Numbered from the stretch's first letter, positions 49,471-63,789 are shown. The stretch is 64,000 bases of DNA from Ricordea florida (GCA_949710005.1 OX453275.1:34035718-34099717), one strand, 5' to 3'. The notes: generated by a model from the letters alone, not told the origin. A program made the numbers and translations.

Positions 49471-49866
49471 CAGGGCTAAAAATTAACTCCAGTGCTTGGT
49501 GGCCAGTCAGGCCAGTTTCCTTGGATTCTTTGTGGCCCATGCCAAAATGAATTTGCCCTCCATTTTTTTTTTGTCAGAGTCACGTGACAATTACAAAATC
49601 AAAATGGTGTCTATATGTTGTGAATGTGGATCGCTCGTGAAATCAGTGTTAAAACGGCTCGGAATTACCACTTCAGAACTAAAAATTCAGTTGTAAACTA
49701 CATGTTGAGTTTTATTTTTAACTTTGTACTTCGCATAATTTACATTGCAACTTTTTGAAATTCTGTAGCATAGTCGCACATCGGGCGTTCAAACCTTAAC
49801 TTTTGGTAGCCCTGGTCAGTTTTGACTGGCCACTGGCGACCGTGCGACCGCCAATTTTTAGCCCTG
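49471..49866. mobile_element. 396-bp MITE, CAGGGCTAAAAATT termini
   Basis: 14-bp perfect inverted ends CAGGGCTAAAAATT are flanked by AAATTT at 49465-49470 and 49867-49872. The interior has GGCCAGT/ACTGGCC words near both ends and no gene. Confidence 0.75.
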
Positions 49867-50039
49867 AAATTTGCTCAGCCCTTTTGTAACCTACCACTGC
49901 CCTTATTTTGTATGTCAAATCCCTATTTTACCCACCCTACCCCTTCTATAATCTTCTGTTTGGGTCCAGTCTTTCTCAAGTCAGTAACTCCAATATGGCG
50001 AACTTTGTGGATTGTATGAGAGGTTGAGAGCTGTTGAAA

Positions 50040-51831
50040 ATGGCAAAAAACAGCGATTTAGAAAGAAAAAGGAGCAAGAAAAAGGAACCGAAAAATACTA
50101 GTGGAACAAGTTACTCGTACGTTGAAAAGGTTTGGCACAAGGAAGTAGAGAAAGGACATCAAATGAAGAAGAAAAATCTCAAACGAGCTTCAGCACACAA
50201 CGAGGACTGCGTGGATGTCAACGATTCCATTACGGAACCGAGAAAAAGAAAAAAGGTCAAAGATGAGACTGTACAGTTAACATGGCGAAGTTCTGAGGAA
50301 AGCTTTGAAGAAAAATCATCAAGGAAAACTCAGCCTTTTGATGACAAGGATTTAGGCAGATTGCAGAATGAAGATATCAATCTGTGCCTTAGTAAAGAAA
50401 GTAAGAAGACATCGAAATGGTTAAAGCTTGATTCTCGTGAAACTCGTGAGGCAAGTACTGAAAAAGAAGACATGAGGTCTTTATTTTTTGGAAACAACAA
50501 AAATGTTTATGAAAGCGGTACAAAGAGGGAGAAAAAGGGGAAACAAATTGAGAAAGGAAAGGTTGCAGTAAGAGAGAGTCAAGAGCTAGGGACTTTTTAC
50601 GAGGCTGGTAAAGGGAATATTTCAAATACAGCCTTGCAATGCAATAATGATTCCATTAAAAAGAAAGAAAAAATTAAAAAGTGCAAGATGAAGAGGGAAG
50701 AGAGAGGGCTGCAAGAGCTGGAGACAGAGCAAGAAAATAATTTTACTGAGGGCAACAGCTATGGGCATTTAAAGGAGAAAGATATCAGCAAAAAGAGCAA
50801 GAAGAAGAAGATGAAGAAAGAAAAAGGGCAGCAGGATTTTGAGGAAAAAACTAAGCAGACTGTTCATCCTGCACTAGATTATCTCTTGACATGGTACAAC
50901 GATAGAAAGAATTGGAACTTTAAGAAAGTGCGACAAGTGTGGCTCTTACATAATATGTTTGATCAAGAAAAGGTTAGATTACTCTGCATAAAGCAATTTA
51001 CTCTATTGAAAACGTGTTAAAGAAATTATTTAGACCTGCAAAGGTATTAGTTTTACTTCCAATTCTTAAGAAGTATATTTTATGAATGAGTTCTGGAAAG
51101 TACCAAAATTCAGTTCCTAACTTGAAACAATAGCTTTGTATCTTCATTGTCACTTGTAAGGATACAGAAAATATTTCACTCAGGTCCTTAATTTAGTTTT
51201 ATGTGAACTTTACTTTTGTATTGTTTAACTTATAGATTCCAATATCCTGCATGCCTCTTCCAGATGTCTAAGTTGTAGTAGTAGTAATACTAATAATAAT
51301 AATAATAATGATAATAATAATAATTATTATTATTATTGTTATTATTATTACCATGTGACACTCATCACATGGAGATATGTGTCAGAAAGGTCCTCACAAT
51401 TATGTACATAACTTACAGTCATGAAGATAAGACCTGAAAAAAAAAAAATTATTGTGTTCATGTTATGAGTGTCAGACTCTGTTACTTGTGAGTTCATTGA
51501 ATTTGATTGACATTTTGTATTAATCACCTCTCTGTATTTTGTCTTTCCAGATCCTAGATGAAAACTTCAGCATTCTATTAGAGTATCTTGAGGGATTGAA
51601 GGGAGCAGCAAAAACAAAAACCATTGAGATGGCTGAAAAAAAGCTTGAAAATGCAGCAGGTGTCTTAATAAAAGCGGCTTATGTGGACTGAAGTTTTTTT
51701 CAATCACAATTGACCTTTTGAAAATCAATATCATTCTGTTCCTTTTTATTTTTCATTTTTTAGGTACAGCTGAACAACAGGCCATCATTGAATCCCGTGT
51801 TCGCCAAGTTCTCCAGATGTTGTCAGAGTGA
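50040..51831 (+). CDS. C7orf50: C7orf50/DUF2373 homologue, three exons, 369 aa
   Basis: Exons 50040-50972, 51551-51659 and 51764-51831 (TGA 51829-51831) join in phase with GT/AG borders to 369 aa. The C-terminal 110 residues match the DUF2373 core of C7orf50 proteins: HPALDYLLTWYNDRKNW, FKKVRQVWLLHNMFDQEK, then ENFSILLEYLEGLKG. The first 270 residues are highly charged, Lys/Glu-rich and disordered with several nuclear-localisation-like clusters, longer than the human protein's N-terminus. C7orf50 is a nucleolar protein linked to ribosome biogenesis (established only loosely). I use the ATG at 50040 (GAAAATGG). AATAAA at 52125-52130 is a likely poly(A) signal. Confidence 0.88.
51272..51351. 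repeat. (TAA)n/(TTA)n microsatellite palindrome
   Basis: GTA/TAA triplets run into TTA triplets, giving a self-complementary AT-rich hairpin inside intron 1 of the C7orf50 homologue. Confidence 0.85.
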
Positions 51832-53096
51832 AAAGTCATGGTCTATCTGTCAATCAAGAGAAAAACAAAGATATATGGTTGAAGAGCCACAATCAAATGA
51901 CAGAAAACTGCATAAGTGGCTCATTGCATAACAATATTTCCTCAGATGACAATCGGCCCAAAAAATGTTCAATACTTTTTTAAAGGACGAGTGAATCCAT
52001 GTTGTGTAACCTGTGGCCAGCCCTCATTTTTTCCATTCCTGTTCTCCTATCCTCTTAAATTTGTCACTACCTACTTTATTCCTTTCCTAAAAATATCTTT
52101 ATCACAACTTGCATAACTTAAGAAAATAAAGAGAAGTTAACACAATTTTTAACCCTACTAAAATCATTGAGGATATGACATGACAAAGTGTAGATATAAA
52201 ATTACTCTTGGAGTGTTAAAAAATATTTCACAAGTGAGAGCTGCAAACAAGTAAAATATTTTCAATATGAAAAGAGGAATTTCATACTACCAAAAACCAT
52301 ATAACTCAACCCTGCCAGTGATATCACACATGTGGATATTATCATTGTCTTAACATGTGTGATATCAGTTTTATGAATTTGTTACAACACAGTATGCCAC
52401 TATCATGAAACACTTCTTGAGACTGCCGTAATCTACAGTCGATTGCATCTACCCGTGAACGCACGTGCTCAAAACATGTTTTCACGTGACGTCAAACGTC
52501 TGAGTTTCAGGCGTCAAACTTTGAAGTTTTCCCGCCCAAATGTGAAGTTCCCTCGATTAACGATTTTTGAAACTGCACCATTGCTGATGCATAATCTTCT
52601 CCCATCTTCTGAAAAACAATAATCCTGCGCAAGTTCTTTTACTTGATTCCGAAAATCGCTTGAAAGTGGGACACCTTTTTGATAATTTCTTCCTTTCTCG
52701 TTGATTGAAAACATCTTCCCTTTGAGCAGTGCCGAGGATAACTTCACATTTGGGCGGGATAGCTTCAAAGTTTGACGCCTGAAACTCAGACGTTTGACGT
52801 CACGTGAAAACATGTTTTGAGCGCGTGCGTTCACGGGTAGATGCAATCGACTGTAAAAGGTCCTAAAACTAGATTTAGCAGTTTTATTAGGTATGAAATT
52901 TAATTTGAGAAGAGTGAATAACATCGCCTTCACCTTTTGTTGTAAGAATTATTCATTCCTTTTTGAGCAAATTTTCGGACGAAATGAAAAATGCGGCAAA
53001 AATTTGGTTCACTTTGTCTTAACACTGGGGAAATTTCATTTCGTCTTATACGTCCCACTTTGCAAAGCATCCGCTGATTTCCAGTATATTTTCAAA
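51832..53096. other. C7orf50 3' UTR and intergenic DNA
   Basis: It holds the 3' UTR to about 52150, then a MITE (52434-52855), then the presumed short promoter of the SDR42E-type gene. The minus-strand open frame across 52514-52933 is MITE sequence. Confidence 0.5.
52434..52855. mobile_element. 422-bp MITE with about 118-bp inverted arms
   Basis: The arms 52434-52552 and 52738-52855 are near-perfect inverses (outer end TACAGTCGATTGCATCTACC; inner words GTTTGACGTCACGTG and CCGCCCAAATGTGAAG). I see no clear target duplication. Confidence 0.85.
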
Positions 53097-56000
53097 ATGG
53101 CCGATGATGTATCGTTCCACGGCAAACGGGTGCTAGTAACAGGCGGCGGAGGGTATTTTGGTCACAAGTTGGGAATTGCGCTCAAAGATAAAGGAGCAGA
53201 GGTTGTGTTATTTGATATAAGCTGGCCAATTGAAGAAATAGCTTATGAAAGCATGGAACGTGTCCAGGTAGGCATGTAATACGTTGATTATATTGGGTTA
53301 TGTAACACAAACTTTAGGTCGACAAGTTTAGTAGTTCAGTGACTTTAGACTTAAATTTCTATCGCTTGCAGCAGCCAAGATCATCCCAACCTTTACCCTT
53401 CAACAAGTGCCTGACCCACAAACCGGAAAAACAAGGAGCGTGGCACCTACAGGTTGAAGAGCTTGTCCAACCTTCCCACCCTCCCCCCCCCTCCCAAAAA
53501 AAATAAATAAATAAATAAAATAAAATAAAAAACAAATAGAAAGAAAAAAAGGAGCCATGACAGGAAAAAACCAGAGAGCCAAGAAATGTTTTGATGTTTT
53601 TGAAGTGTTTGATAGAGTTTGTTATGTAGCTTTCAACAACCAAGCCCTGTGAGTCAAAGATCAAATGCAATGGACTCAGCCAGGAACCCATGACTCCTGA
53701 CTCAGCTCAGTACTGTATGTTGCTACTACTTTTTGTTTTCAGTTGATTTTATTTATATATACAATCTTGAGATGTTGAGGATTATAAGGAATGTTACGCC
53801 GCAATGTTTGTGTTATATTTCCAAACATAATACCTTGGTGATAAGAAATAGTATCATCTTTACCCAACATTGAGAAGGGAGGACAGGGAGAACTTAGGAG
53901 CCATGATCGTCACTTGTTCTGAATGAGAAAGTGTCTGTTCATTTAACATTTTTTGCAAAGATTGTTGGTATATTTTTGAAAAGGTACTTTCTATAAGGGA
54001 TTTACAGTGTGATTTGTATTATAAAAGTGAAATTTACCTAGTTAAAAGTAAGATTAAATTTTAACTTAACATAAATTTTTGCCCTCAACATATATCTCCT
54101 ATTAAATGGTGATGATGGTGAATCCTAATGCTTGGATCAATGCAGTAGATATTTATCCTATTCTGTGTGTGATTTAGATTACTCTGACTTCCATCCAACT
54201 AAGGGCCAACTTAGGCACATAATTAGAAATACTAAATATTGAATAAAGTTTTTGTATCTTTTGTTTTTTCTTTTGTCAGGGTGATGTGACAGATTATAAT
54301 GACATTGAAAATTTGCTTGCACACAAGGGAATAGAAACAGTGTTCCACAGTGCGTCATATGGAATGTCAGGGAGGGAACAAGTGAGTATTGTAAAACCCG
54401 TGGGTATGGAGGAAAAGTCAATAATTGATGCAACAGTCTTTCTGCATGTGGTGGTATGCAGCTCCAGTGTACAGTGGCCATTAGTATAGATAATGAAATG
54501 GTTTCAAGTGCAATTTGGAATAAATGAGGCAGAGCACAAGTAAATTTTCCAAAGACTGAAAAAATTGCATGAGCCTGTAGATTGAGTGCAATTTAGTGTC
54601 TGGAAAAATTTACGAGTGTTCATTTTTACCAATTTGCTTTTGGAACAATTTGATGTATATTATTAGGGGAGGAACAAGCTGCACAACAAATCCAAACTAA
54701 GAACTGTGATATAATTTTAGATCATAATGCTTCTCATGCACAACCCTGTAAGGAAAAATGTTGTTGTAGCATTTTTCAAGGTTAATGTTCATGTCAGTAC
54801 CAGGTGAAAATCAAGAATCAAAACATGAAACTTCCTTTTTTTGCAGTTGAATAAAGAAAAGATAGAAAACATTAATGTACTTGGAACAAAACATATAATT
54901 GCAGGTTAGTAGTTAAATGATCTCCTGTACAATTATCAACTCGTTACAGTTGACTTAAACTACCGGTAATTTATAAACTAAAATTAGTTCTTTGATTAAT
55001 TTGAATATTTGGATGATTTACTATAAATGTCAGTCATCCTTAGATGTCGAAAGGGCAGTTATAACTCCAAAATCTGTTGGTGTGATATCAGAGTTTTTAT
55101 AAACATCTGGACACAATCAAGAACAGAGGGAATCCAATTCCCAATGCTTGTGGTGGCTCACTTCACTCGCAGGCTCGAAACTCATGCTTCCCATTGGCAA
55201 CAAGAACCTGCTTGCCCCACCAGTATACCTTTGATGCCTGTTAATCAATATGCTCTCATGAATATAAATACTTGATGGGCTGTCATGAGAAACGGAACTT
55301 GTGTCAAGGGAAACTAGTTGTGTCTTAAGAGAGGCAAGTTGCCTTGTGCAATATGATGGTAACTTATGTTTGAGCGGTACTGATATCAGTAATAATGGAC
55401 AGTTAACTATCCACTGTAAACAGTTATTACTAAAATTTAATGTCTTAGCATGGGAACCTGCTTAGCCATTTAATGTACAAAACATCTTTAAAATGCAATC
55501 TGAACATATGAACAATGATAAAATAATGGAAAAATGTGAAAAACAGCAGATATGGAGGTGAATAGCACACTCTTTGCTAACATTTATTTTGTATCATAAA
55601 ATATTTCATGTTTTATCCACAGCTTGTCAAAAATATAGTATTTCTAATCTGGTTTATACAAGCACATACAATGTTGTGTTTGGAGGGCAGATCATAAGAA
55701 ATGGTGATGAATCTTTACCTTATCTTCCACTAAATCAGGTAAATTAATAGCAATGAGTTGAAGTTCAAAGCTTGATATAAGACTGCTGGTATATTCTTTA
55801 AGCCCCAATCTCAAAATACAAATTCTCAGTTGTGATCCCACACATTTCACACAGTGCAAGTAAGGAGAATTTGTTACAGTATCAACAACATGTGTCAATG
55901 GTGGTGGGCTTTAATGCTTTTGTTACTTGTTTTATATGCTGACCAGATCTAATAATTTGTATGATTTGATTTCCAAACTAAGGTTTGTGCATATTTCCAT

Positions 56001-59000
56001 CAGTCTATAGCAGTGTTCTCCAGAAAATCTTAAGGAAATGAAAGTAGACGACAATAGGTTTAATTGTGGGGAGCACCTTTAACTTGGCATAGGTTTGAGA
56101 GGAGGGGGGGGTGTTGGGAGGGGAGCTCCGTCAAAGAAAATTTTAATTTGGGGCATTAAATAAACATACCAGTACAACTAATGAAAAGCAGAAATTATTG
56201 AAGTAAATCTCCTGACCCAAAGGTATCATGTTTTTATTTTATTTTAATTTTTCATCTTGCCACTTGCAAGGATTTGTTTTATTGAACAAACTATGGCAGA
56301 TTTATTTTTAATGTCCTTCTGGGGAACTCATTTCTTTGTGTAGCCGGCACGTTCCTGGCGACTAGTCGGCAGTTTTGCTGGTCAGCAGAGCTTCTTGAGA
56401 GCCGTGTCTTCTGTACGTTTTATTATTTCAGTCAGGCATAGCCAGGGTGATGCTGGGGTACCTGTGAACTCCCCCCTCCTTTGTGGGGTAGTTTTCTTTC
56501 TCAGTCAACTTAACATGGCAATCTGTAGGTACGGCTCGGTAGTGACAGAGTATGACCTCCCTATGTAGAATCCTAGCTATGCCCCTGACAGCTGATTGGT
56601 ACAGTTTTTAAATATTATTAGTCTTAAATTTCACATGGACTTCACCAAAAGAATAAAACAGAACAGCGTTTAAAATGGTAGTGTTGGAGTTAAAGCCTTT
56701 TATGGAACCAAAGCTGTCATTGAGAATTTAGGTCTTCAGCACTTTCTTAGAAAAAAATTGATTGATCAATATACATCCATTCATTTGTGATGACTAATTT
56801 TGTTTCTGTTGTGTTGATGTTATATACTTACAAGCATCCTGATCACTATTCAAGAACAAAATCTATAGCAGAACAAATTGTGCTTAAGGCCAATGGATCA
56901 TTACTGCAAGGTGAGATTTATGACACCTTTAACAGGTCTTATCAGAACTAAATTTACACTTGTACAATCAAACCATAAAAACAACCACTGAGATTCCTGG
57001 GTTCAAATCCTTTACAGTCTCACCATCAGAAAAATTAAGATCATTTTTTGAATTCTGTTGTTGTAATAGTTAATAATCACACTGTGAGAGAAAATTAGAT
57101 TCTTGGTTGGAGAAAAGGATTGTCTTAAGATTTCCTTCACTGAACCCAAGACTCTACACTCAATAGAAGATATTGGATGAAATTGTATTGATGTGCTTAA
57201 CATTGAAAAAACAACTAGAAGTTACCCAGTAGTTTGAAAACTAACTTTTTCTTGAATTTTAATGTACATTTAGATGGAAGAACTCTCAAGACTTGTGCTC
57301 TTAGGCCAGCTGGTATCTATGGAGAAGGTGAACTAAGACATTTGCCAAGAATTGTAGTAAGTGATAGTGTTCTAGCACCAAAAGTACTGGCAAGAAAGTG
57401 TACAATCTTTTTAAAGGCATACCTTAAATAAGTGGCAGTACTAGATAGTGTCTGTCTTTCACATAATACCATAAAATTCTGGTTATAAGCTCCCCCCCCT
57501 TCCTTCCCACATATAAACCCCCCCCCTGGTTACAGGTCCATCTACTTGGAAACAAAAAAATTCATCCAGTTATAAGCCCCCCCCCCCCCTCCCCCTCTAG
57601 TAAGAAGCTTCAAGAAACACAGAATTTCTTTGGATCTTATTGCATCAGAAAAAAATGAAAATTAACATCTGAGGGATTCCTGATTATGAGATGCCATCAG
57701 CTGATGAAAGCCTTGAAGATGATGCAGAGCTGCATCTTAAGAGAGGTGACTCAGACAGTGAAGTTTATGATGATGATACACCTGTTATTCTGGCTAAAAA
57801 TACGGATTGATTTAACTGTGGAATATGCTTTTGTCTTCCCGTGTGAATTTATTGCTTGTTCCATTTCTGATCTTTACCTGTAATTCAGGCTATGGCTGCA
57901 AAAGGTATCAATAAACATATCTATCTCTTTTTTTTAAATACATTTAATTGTAGATACAAACCTGTCAGCCTGCAGCAGTTGGTTCCAGGGAATAAATTAT
58001 TGTTTTGTTGAAGGCTTTTATTCCTCTTTTTTCTAGTCATACATTGAGAGAGGACTCTTTGCCTTCACCTATGGCCAGGGTGACTCTGTAGTTGATTTTG
58101 TTCATGTCAACAACTTAGTCCAAGCCCATGTATTGGCTGGAAAGGCACTTGATAAGTCAAACTCTAAAGCTGTAAGTAGAAATTCTGTTTTCATGTTTTC
58201 ATGTCACTGTTTTCATGTAAATATGTTTCCATCTGGCTGTAAATTCAACCAACCACCAGTATATTTATAAGGACTGCAGGGAAAACAGTATTTGAAAAGC
58301 TCCCAGTAAGAATTTTCCTTCTTGGGTCTAAGTCATTTTTGGCCTTCTCAGAAAAAAGTGCACTGTGGTTGAGACAAAGTAAAGGAAAATGTTTTCCTAA
58401 ACTGTGAATAACATTCAGTGAAGCAGACAATCACTGCATACATGTAGCTGTTAGGAGTATAGTGACCTGGTTCAAGCAAAATACACCTTCTTGTGACTTT
58501 TATACCTAATCGTTACTATTTGTAATGGGGTGGGCACGAACAAGTGAGTAACAATTAAGTCAATCTGGAATCTAGGGTTTCTTCAAGATGTGATAAACTC
58601 TTACAAAGGAAACATGATATTATGTTTAAGCAAGCTGAGAAGGAAGGCCTTTGGCATCCTTAGTAATGGTAAATCTGATTAAAAAAATATAATGAGGTAG
58701 TTTACAAAGCTAGGCTTCTTGATGGGTTTTTGTTTTCCTGTCTCCTTTTTGGCTCTCTATGCAAAGGGAATATAAACAGTAATAAATGATTGTATTGTGG
58801 CATGTAACTGATAAGCAAAAATTTGCATGAGGTTTAATAGGAATCAAATGAAGTAACAGTCGACTATGTTTTCATCCAAAATGCAAAATAATACAGGTTT
58901 TTTTCATAGACTCACTGAAATAACATATTTGATGATAATTCCTCCTGGATTTAAAATTTCATGAGTTAGGTATCTACTTGTGTCTGTTTTTAACTGTTTC

Positions 59001-61617
59001 AGGCTGGTCAAGCATACTTTATTTCAGATGATGCACCTGTGAATAATTTTGAATTCTTCAGACCCTTGGTAAGTGTATAATGTCTCAGTACATTATACAC
59101 TTAATGTATGGTCCCAAGGGAAACAGTTAGTTTTGTTTTCCCAGAACTTGAGGGAAAACAAAACTAACTAGTTTCCTGAGGGACCATGTGTTAAGTACTT
59201 TGTTATATAATTAGACTTTCCCTTAAACAAAATATAACACAAACAAACAAACAAAGACAGCACAACTGGCGCGAGGGCAACAACTGTACAATTGTCTCCC
59301 GGTCAGGATACATTTGGATTTGATCGGGGGCACGTGACCATCAATCGGTGTCTGTAGATACTGATAGTCTAACTAATACTTTGCAACTATTTACCTAATA
59401 TTCTAGTTTAATTAATAGCATAATAGCATCACAATACATTAATGGTATTGAACTGATATTTCTAAGGTCAATGAATACCTTTGACAGAATCATAAATGTA
59501 ATAAAATTTATTACCTCATCCTCCATGCTGTAGCCTTGTTGATGCTCCCTGGAAGATAGAAACTTCTGGTATTTTTATTTCTGTTATTTTGAAAAGATAA
59601 TAATTGATGAGGAGAAAAATTGCATCTCTAACATTTTTTTTGTTTTTGGTCTGCAATAGGTTGAAGGTCTTGGTTACAAATTTCCAAGGCTCAAGATACC
59701 TATCAGCTTAGTGTACATATTTGGTAGGTTCATCATAAGATATAAGGTGTTCATTCCAAAAAAATAAATTTCAACCGGTACTTGATCCAGCTTACAAAGC
59801 AGTTTTCAATTCACTGTCGTACAATTCAAACCATAACTATTATTATACTGCCCAATTAAGACAGGTGCCTTTATTCTGATGAATATGCAAACAGAACACA
59901 ACGCAAATACATTTTGACATCACCAAGCAAAGGATCAAAAAATGTACAGGCCAGTCATAATTTGGTTTGTTTACTGGTTATTTCTACAGTATCTGGTAGA
60001 GAACTGGCTGGAGATTAATTAATTTATCCCATAGTCTCTCTTAGGCATGAACAACCAAAGCATTAATTACAAAATTACTTGTGACAGTGAGTTAAAAACT
60101 ACTCTGTGGTACTAATCAGTAACACTGATAACTAATTTGTAGTGTAAGAATGTTTTTTTCTGTTTTGCAGCATTTTTGACAGAGATGGTCCATTCAATCA
60201 TTGGAAGGTACATTTACAACTTTCAGCCATTACTTACAAGAACAGAGGTAAGACCTCCAAAGCCATGAACACCAAAGATTACTCAAACTTGGTGTTTGTC
60301 ATTGCAGCTGAAACAAATGAATGTAGACTGTTATTACTATAACTCGGCTTTGACAATTTCTCACAAAGCCAAAGGCTCCCAACATGCATGATATCAGTAG
60401 AACATACATACTTATTTTTTTTGGACAATTCTGTTGAAGGGGTAAAGGTGCGATGATGTCATGTGAAGTGCCAACCCAAAGGCCAGACCACAACACCAGG
60501 AACTATGTCCCCTACTCTTTACGATCAGTGTGTGGGTTCTTTGTAATGTCCCACTAAGTTATCATGAACAAGGGTTGTGAGACAGGTCCTGTGATTTATC
60601 GTCCTTATCTGAGAAGACTAGAAAGGCTAACCATTTGTAGATGTCATTAGGCAGCACTTTCCCCTCAGTTATTTAAAGACCCCGAGGGTTGATCTGGCCA
60701 GGGTTTGTACCCACGACCTCCCACATGGTAATCCAGTGCTCAGTCTACCAACTGAACTGGTACTTGTTTTTATCTATTAATGATTTCAGTATCAGTCTTT
60801 ATCTATACACAAATTCCTTCCACAATCAAATCTCTAATCTGAGGAGGGTTGTTGGTGTATAGTAATAAGTAATAATAATGTTTTTATGACACTCGTTACA
60901 AAAAATAAGAGTGATTCCACATCATATAATGCAGGAAATGTTTGCAATACAATTAGATTGTGCTAGTCCCTAAATCTATTGTTTTGTTTTCTTTCATTTA
61001 ATGTATTTAACCGTTAGAATACAAGTTTGAGTTTTCTATGAGTCATCTGTTCAACTCATAGAGAATTAGAACAGTTGGTCTAGTATACACTCATACACTG
61101 TCTGGCATACAATTCTCAGTTTTTTTTACCAACTACTACTATACAGAATAGTTTGTGAAAACATTGTCAGGTTGTAGGATTCATAATACATGCAGACCAT
61201 GAGTTGGTTTCTACTAATATGCAATATTTATTAGATTTCTTTCATTATTACTTATTAAAATCACTATAAGCTGGGTTGATATGTAAGGAACCCATGAATT
61301 GCAATGGACAAATCTATACTAAACAATGCTCTAACAAATATACCATCCTGATTAATTTCCTTCAGGTTTACAAGACAGCTGTCACTCATTATTTCAGTAT
61401 GAAGAAAGCTCAAGATGATCTTGGTTATAATCCACTGACATACTCTCTTGATGATGTTGTACAACACTTTAAAAACCAAGGCCATGGAAGACATAATCAC
61501 CCTCCATCCCCACTTCTTTATTACTTAGTCAACATTATCATTGGAATTGTGTTTGTCTGCTGGCTTCTGTCCTGGATCCCTGTTGTAGATACATGCAGGA
61601 TTGCAAATGAGTTGTAG
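53097..61617 (+). CDS. SDR42E1-like: SDR42E-type short-chain dehydrogenase, 11 exons, 399 aa
   Basis: Exons 53097-53267, 54280-54381, 54847-54904, 55623-55738, 56835-56910, 57274-57356, 58037-58171, 59003-59068, 59660-59723, 60171-60247 and 61366-61617 join in phase to 1200 nt (399 aa plus TAG). It is an extended SDR of the 3-beta-HSD/SDR42E group. Family marks: Rossmann motif TGGGGYFGHKLG near residue 14, GDVTDYNDIENLL cofactor loop, STYNVVFGG strand, catalytic YSRTK, RPAGIYGEGE and the DFVHVNNLVQAH signature. A hydrophobic C-terminal segment (YYLVNIIIGIVFVCWLL) is a membrane anchor, as in the family. Substrate is unknown; steroid-like substrates are inferred from relatives. A MITE hairpin starts about 30 bp after the exon 8 donor. 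Confidence 0.93.
57485..57605. repeat. Poly-C rich duplicated stretch
   Basis: Two copies of a GTTATAAGC + C-run segment (near 57483 and 57569) plus a further C-run form a low-complexity patch in intron 6 of the SDR gene. Confidence 0.7.
59100..59196. mobile_element. Hairpin MITE close to a splice donor
   Basis: ATGGTCCC...GGGAAAC...TTAGTTTTGTTTTCCC is mirrored by GGGAAAACAAAACTAA...GTTTCC...GGGACCAT around a 9-base loop. It lies about 30 bp after the exon 8 donor of the SDR gene. Confidence 0.75.
60450..60763 (-). mobile_element. tRNA-derived SINE
   Basis: On the minus strand it starts GTACCAGTTCAGTTGGTAGA (box A region), followed by box B GTCGTGGGTACAAACCC, then a tRNA-unrelated body that includes CCTGGTGTTGTGGTCTGGCC near 60490. 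I know this structure as typical of abundant coral SINEs; family name not assigned. Confidence 0.7.
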
Positions 61618-63789
61618 CAATAACTTTATTTACTATTATATACTTGGTTCCACAAGCTGATTGGCTATCTGAGCAGGCAAAATGGGCTTATCTTTCCCGC
61701 TCTGGATTTCCCACATAACAAATTGGCCTCAATCTTTTTTGTGTTGTTATTGACCTCTATCACATCTTGGTCATTGGACATGCAAAACAGCAGTATTCAG
61801 CCATCTTGACCTCATGCTTAGTCAAGGATGCATAATTTGCTTCTTGGAATATTCATTTGAGTGTGATCTAGTCTGAGCCCAGCAAAGTGCGGAGCAACCC
61901 TACATGGTGCAACGATCAAATGAATTGAATTTTACCAAGAGTGGTTTACAACCCAGAGTAAGACTGTCTCAGTTGAGTATCTTACAACACATTGCACTTT
62001 TGGGTGGTTCCTTCACCCCCAAGATTTCTCCATTGTGATTCCAAATTGAGACCTTTACAAGTGATTCACCCCTTTTCTGTCAAATAGATTATTAAAAAGT
62101 CTGCAAACTTAAAATTTATCACCCTCAAAGACCTTGATGAACGTATTTTGATGAGAGATTTAAAAGCTTTGAATTTCCCAAAATTAGTTTTGTTACTAAT
62201 GCTGAACTGTCTCATTTTTCTCAGCTCCAAGTTCATGTCCAACACAAAGTAGGGGAATATCAGTTTATTTTTCTTTTTGAGTCAAATCACATACATAAAA
62301 TTACAATACACTTTTTCTTTCATCAGCAATAGAAAATAAAATAGCTACAGTATAACCATTCTGAATAAATAAGTCAACAACTCTTAAATTCCTCACCACT
62401 TAAGCCCCAACAGTCACTACGTAAATCACTTCTCCTTCATACTTTGTCACCAAGTCAATTATGGTGAAGAACAACACAACTTGATCAAATTTACATCACA
62501 TCAATAGCAAAAATAACAACTGCAATACTGTTTTTTATGAGCTGTCAATAAAACAGGAATAGTGAAAACGTTGGCTAATTAAAATTAGTTTAACTTAGTA
62601 TGATTGTAATCTAGATCCTCTGCTTCACTTTTTGTCCCTATTCACCTCTCACAAGATTGGGAAGTGACACAAACTACACAACTCTATGCAAGATTCAACA
62701 AGAAACAACATTTTGACCAATGGACTAGCAAATTATAGGGAGATCGTTTGACTACTGGCAATAGTTACTATGACCTAGGGGCTCAGAGTTAATAAGAAAA
62801 AACTATACAGAACAGAGAAGTTAAGTTACTTGCCCAAGACATACACAAATAAAGATTAAAAATGAGTGTCATCACTAAAGATCAATAGACAATGGCACAT
62901 GAGGAAGAACGAGTGTCCTTTACTATGCTTCTTCAATGGGCAATTGGACATAGAGTTTATAAGCTTTGTCAACTGTACAGTTTAAATTGAAATCACCAAG
63001 ATGCACTGTTTCAAATCAATCTGTCTGCTTCAATATTAAGTTATTTCATGTAGATAATAATTATTATTAATATTATTACTTTTTTATTAACTTGATGGCA
63101 CAAAAGCTGAAAGGCACTACAAGGTTTCCCCTGAAGCTTGTAGTTTGAAAACGTTCAATATTTGGACATGCCTTTTACAGTCACCAAGAACATTTTCCAT
63201 TTATAACAAATTCCTGGAAACTCCAGTTAGCATGTAACTGGAACACAAACTTGTGGTTCCCTCCACATGGAAATTTCTGGACTAACCTGAAAATCTGAAA
63301 TGTAGCTCAGTATTTCTCTTTGGGAATTTTCAAAATGGAAATTCAATTTTGTGTTTCAGTTACCATTTCACATGTTTTGCACCAGCCCTGACCTCTTGAA
63401 TTATTGCCACGATAATTTCACACACCAATGATTTTCCAGAAAACTTTTCAATGGACTTTTGTATCATTTCTGTAAATAGAAAGTGCCCTAGGAGACATGA
63501 TACCACAAAACAGCTTGAGTACTTTTCAACTTAAATGTGCTCAGTGAAAACTACTGATCAAACTGGCATAGATCATACAATCTGCCACTTCCAACCACAA
63601 AGAGAATGCTATGTATTTACTTAATAACTTAACATGACTCTAAAATATCCATGTTTACTTCTCGATCAGTAACAATGTAACCTTTGCATAACCCAGAAGC
63701 TACATACATGGTGGTCTATGTCATGAGGACCACTGGTACATCAGTAATAATACACTTCTTTACAATCTGAACTTTGTAAAATAACATCA
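61618..63789. other. 3' UTRs of two convergent host genes
   Basis: This lies between the stop of the SDR gene (+) and the stop of the PKA regulatory subunit (-), so it must hold both 3' UTRs. I see no coding region. AATAAA-like signals occur on the plus strand (for example near 62361). An AT-rich triplet repeat lies near 63056-63090. Confidence 0.5.

Noticed and set aside
52514..52933. 139-codon minus-strand frame
   Set aside because: It lies almost wholly in the long-armed MITE at 52434-52855, and its open state comes from the inverted repeat.
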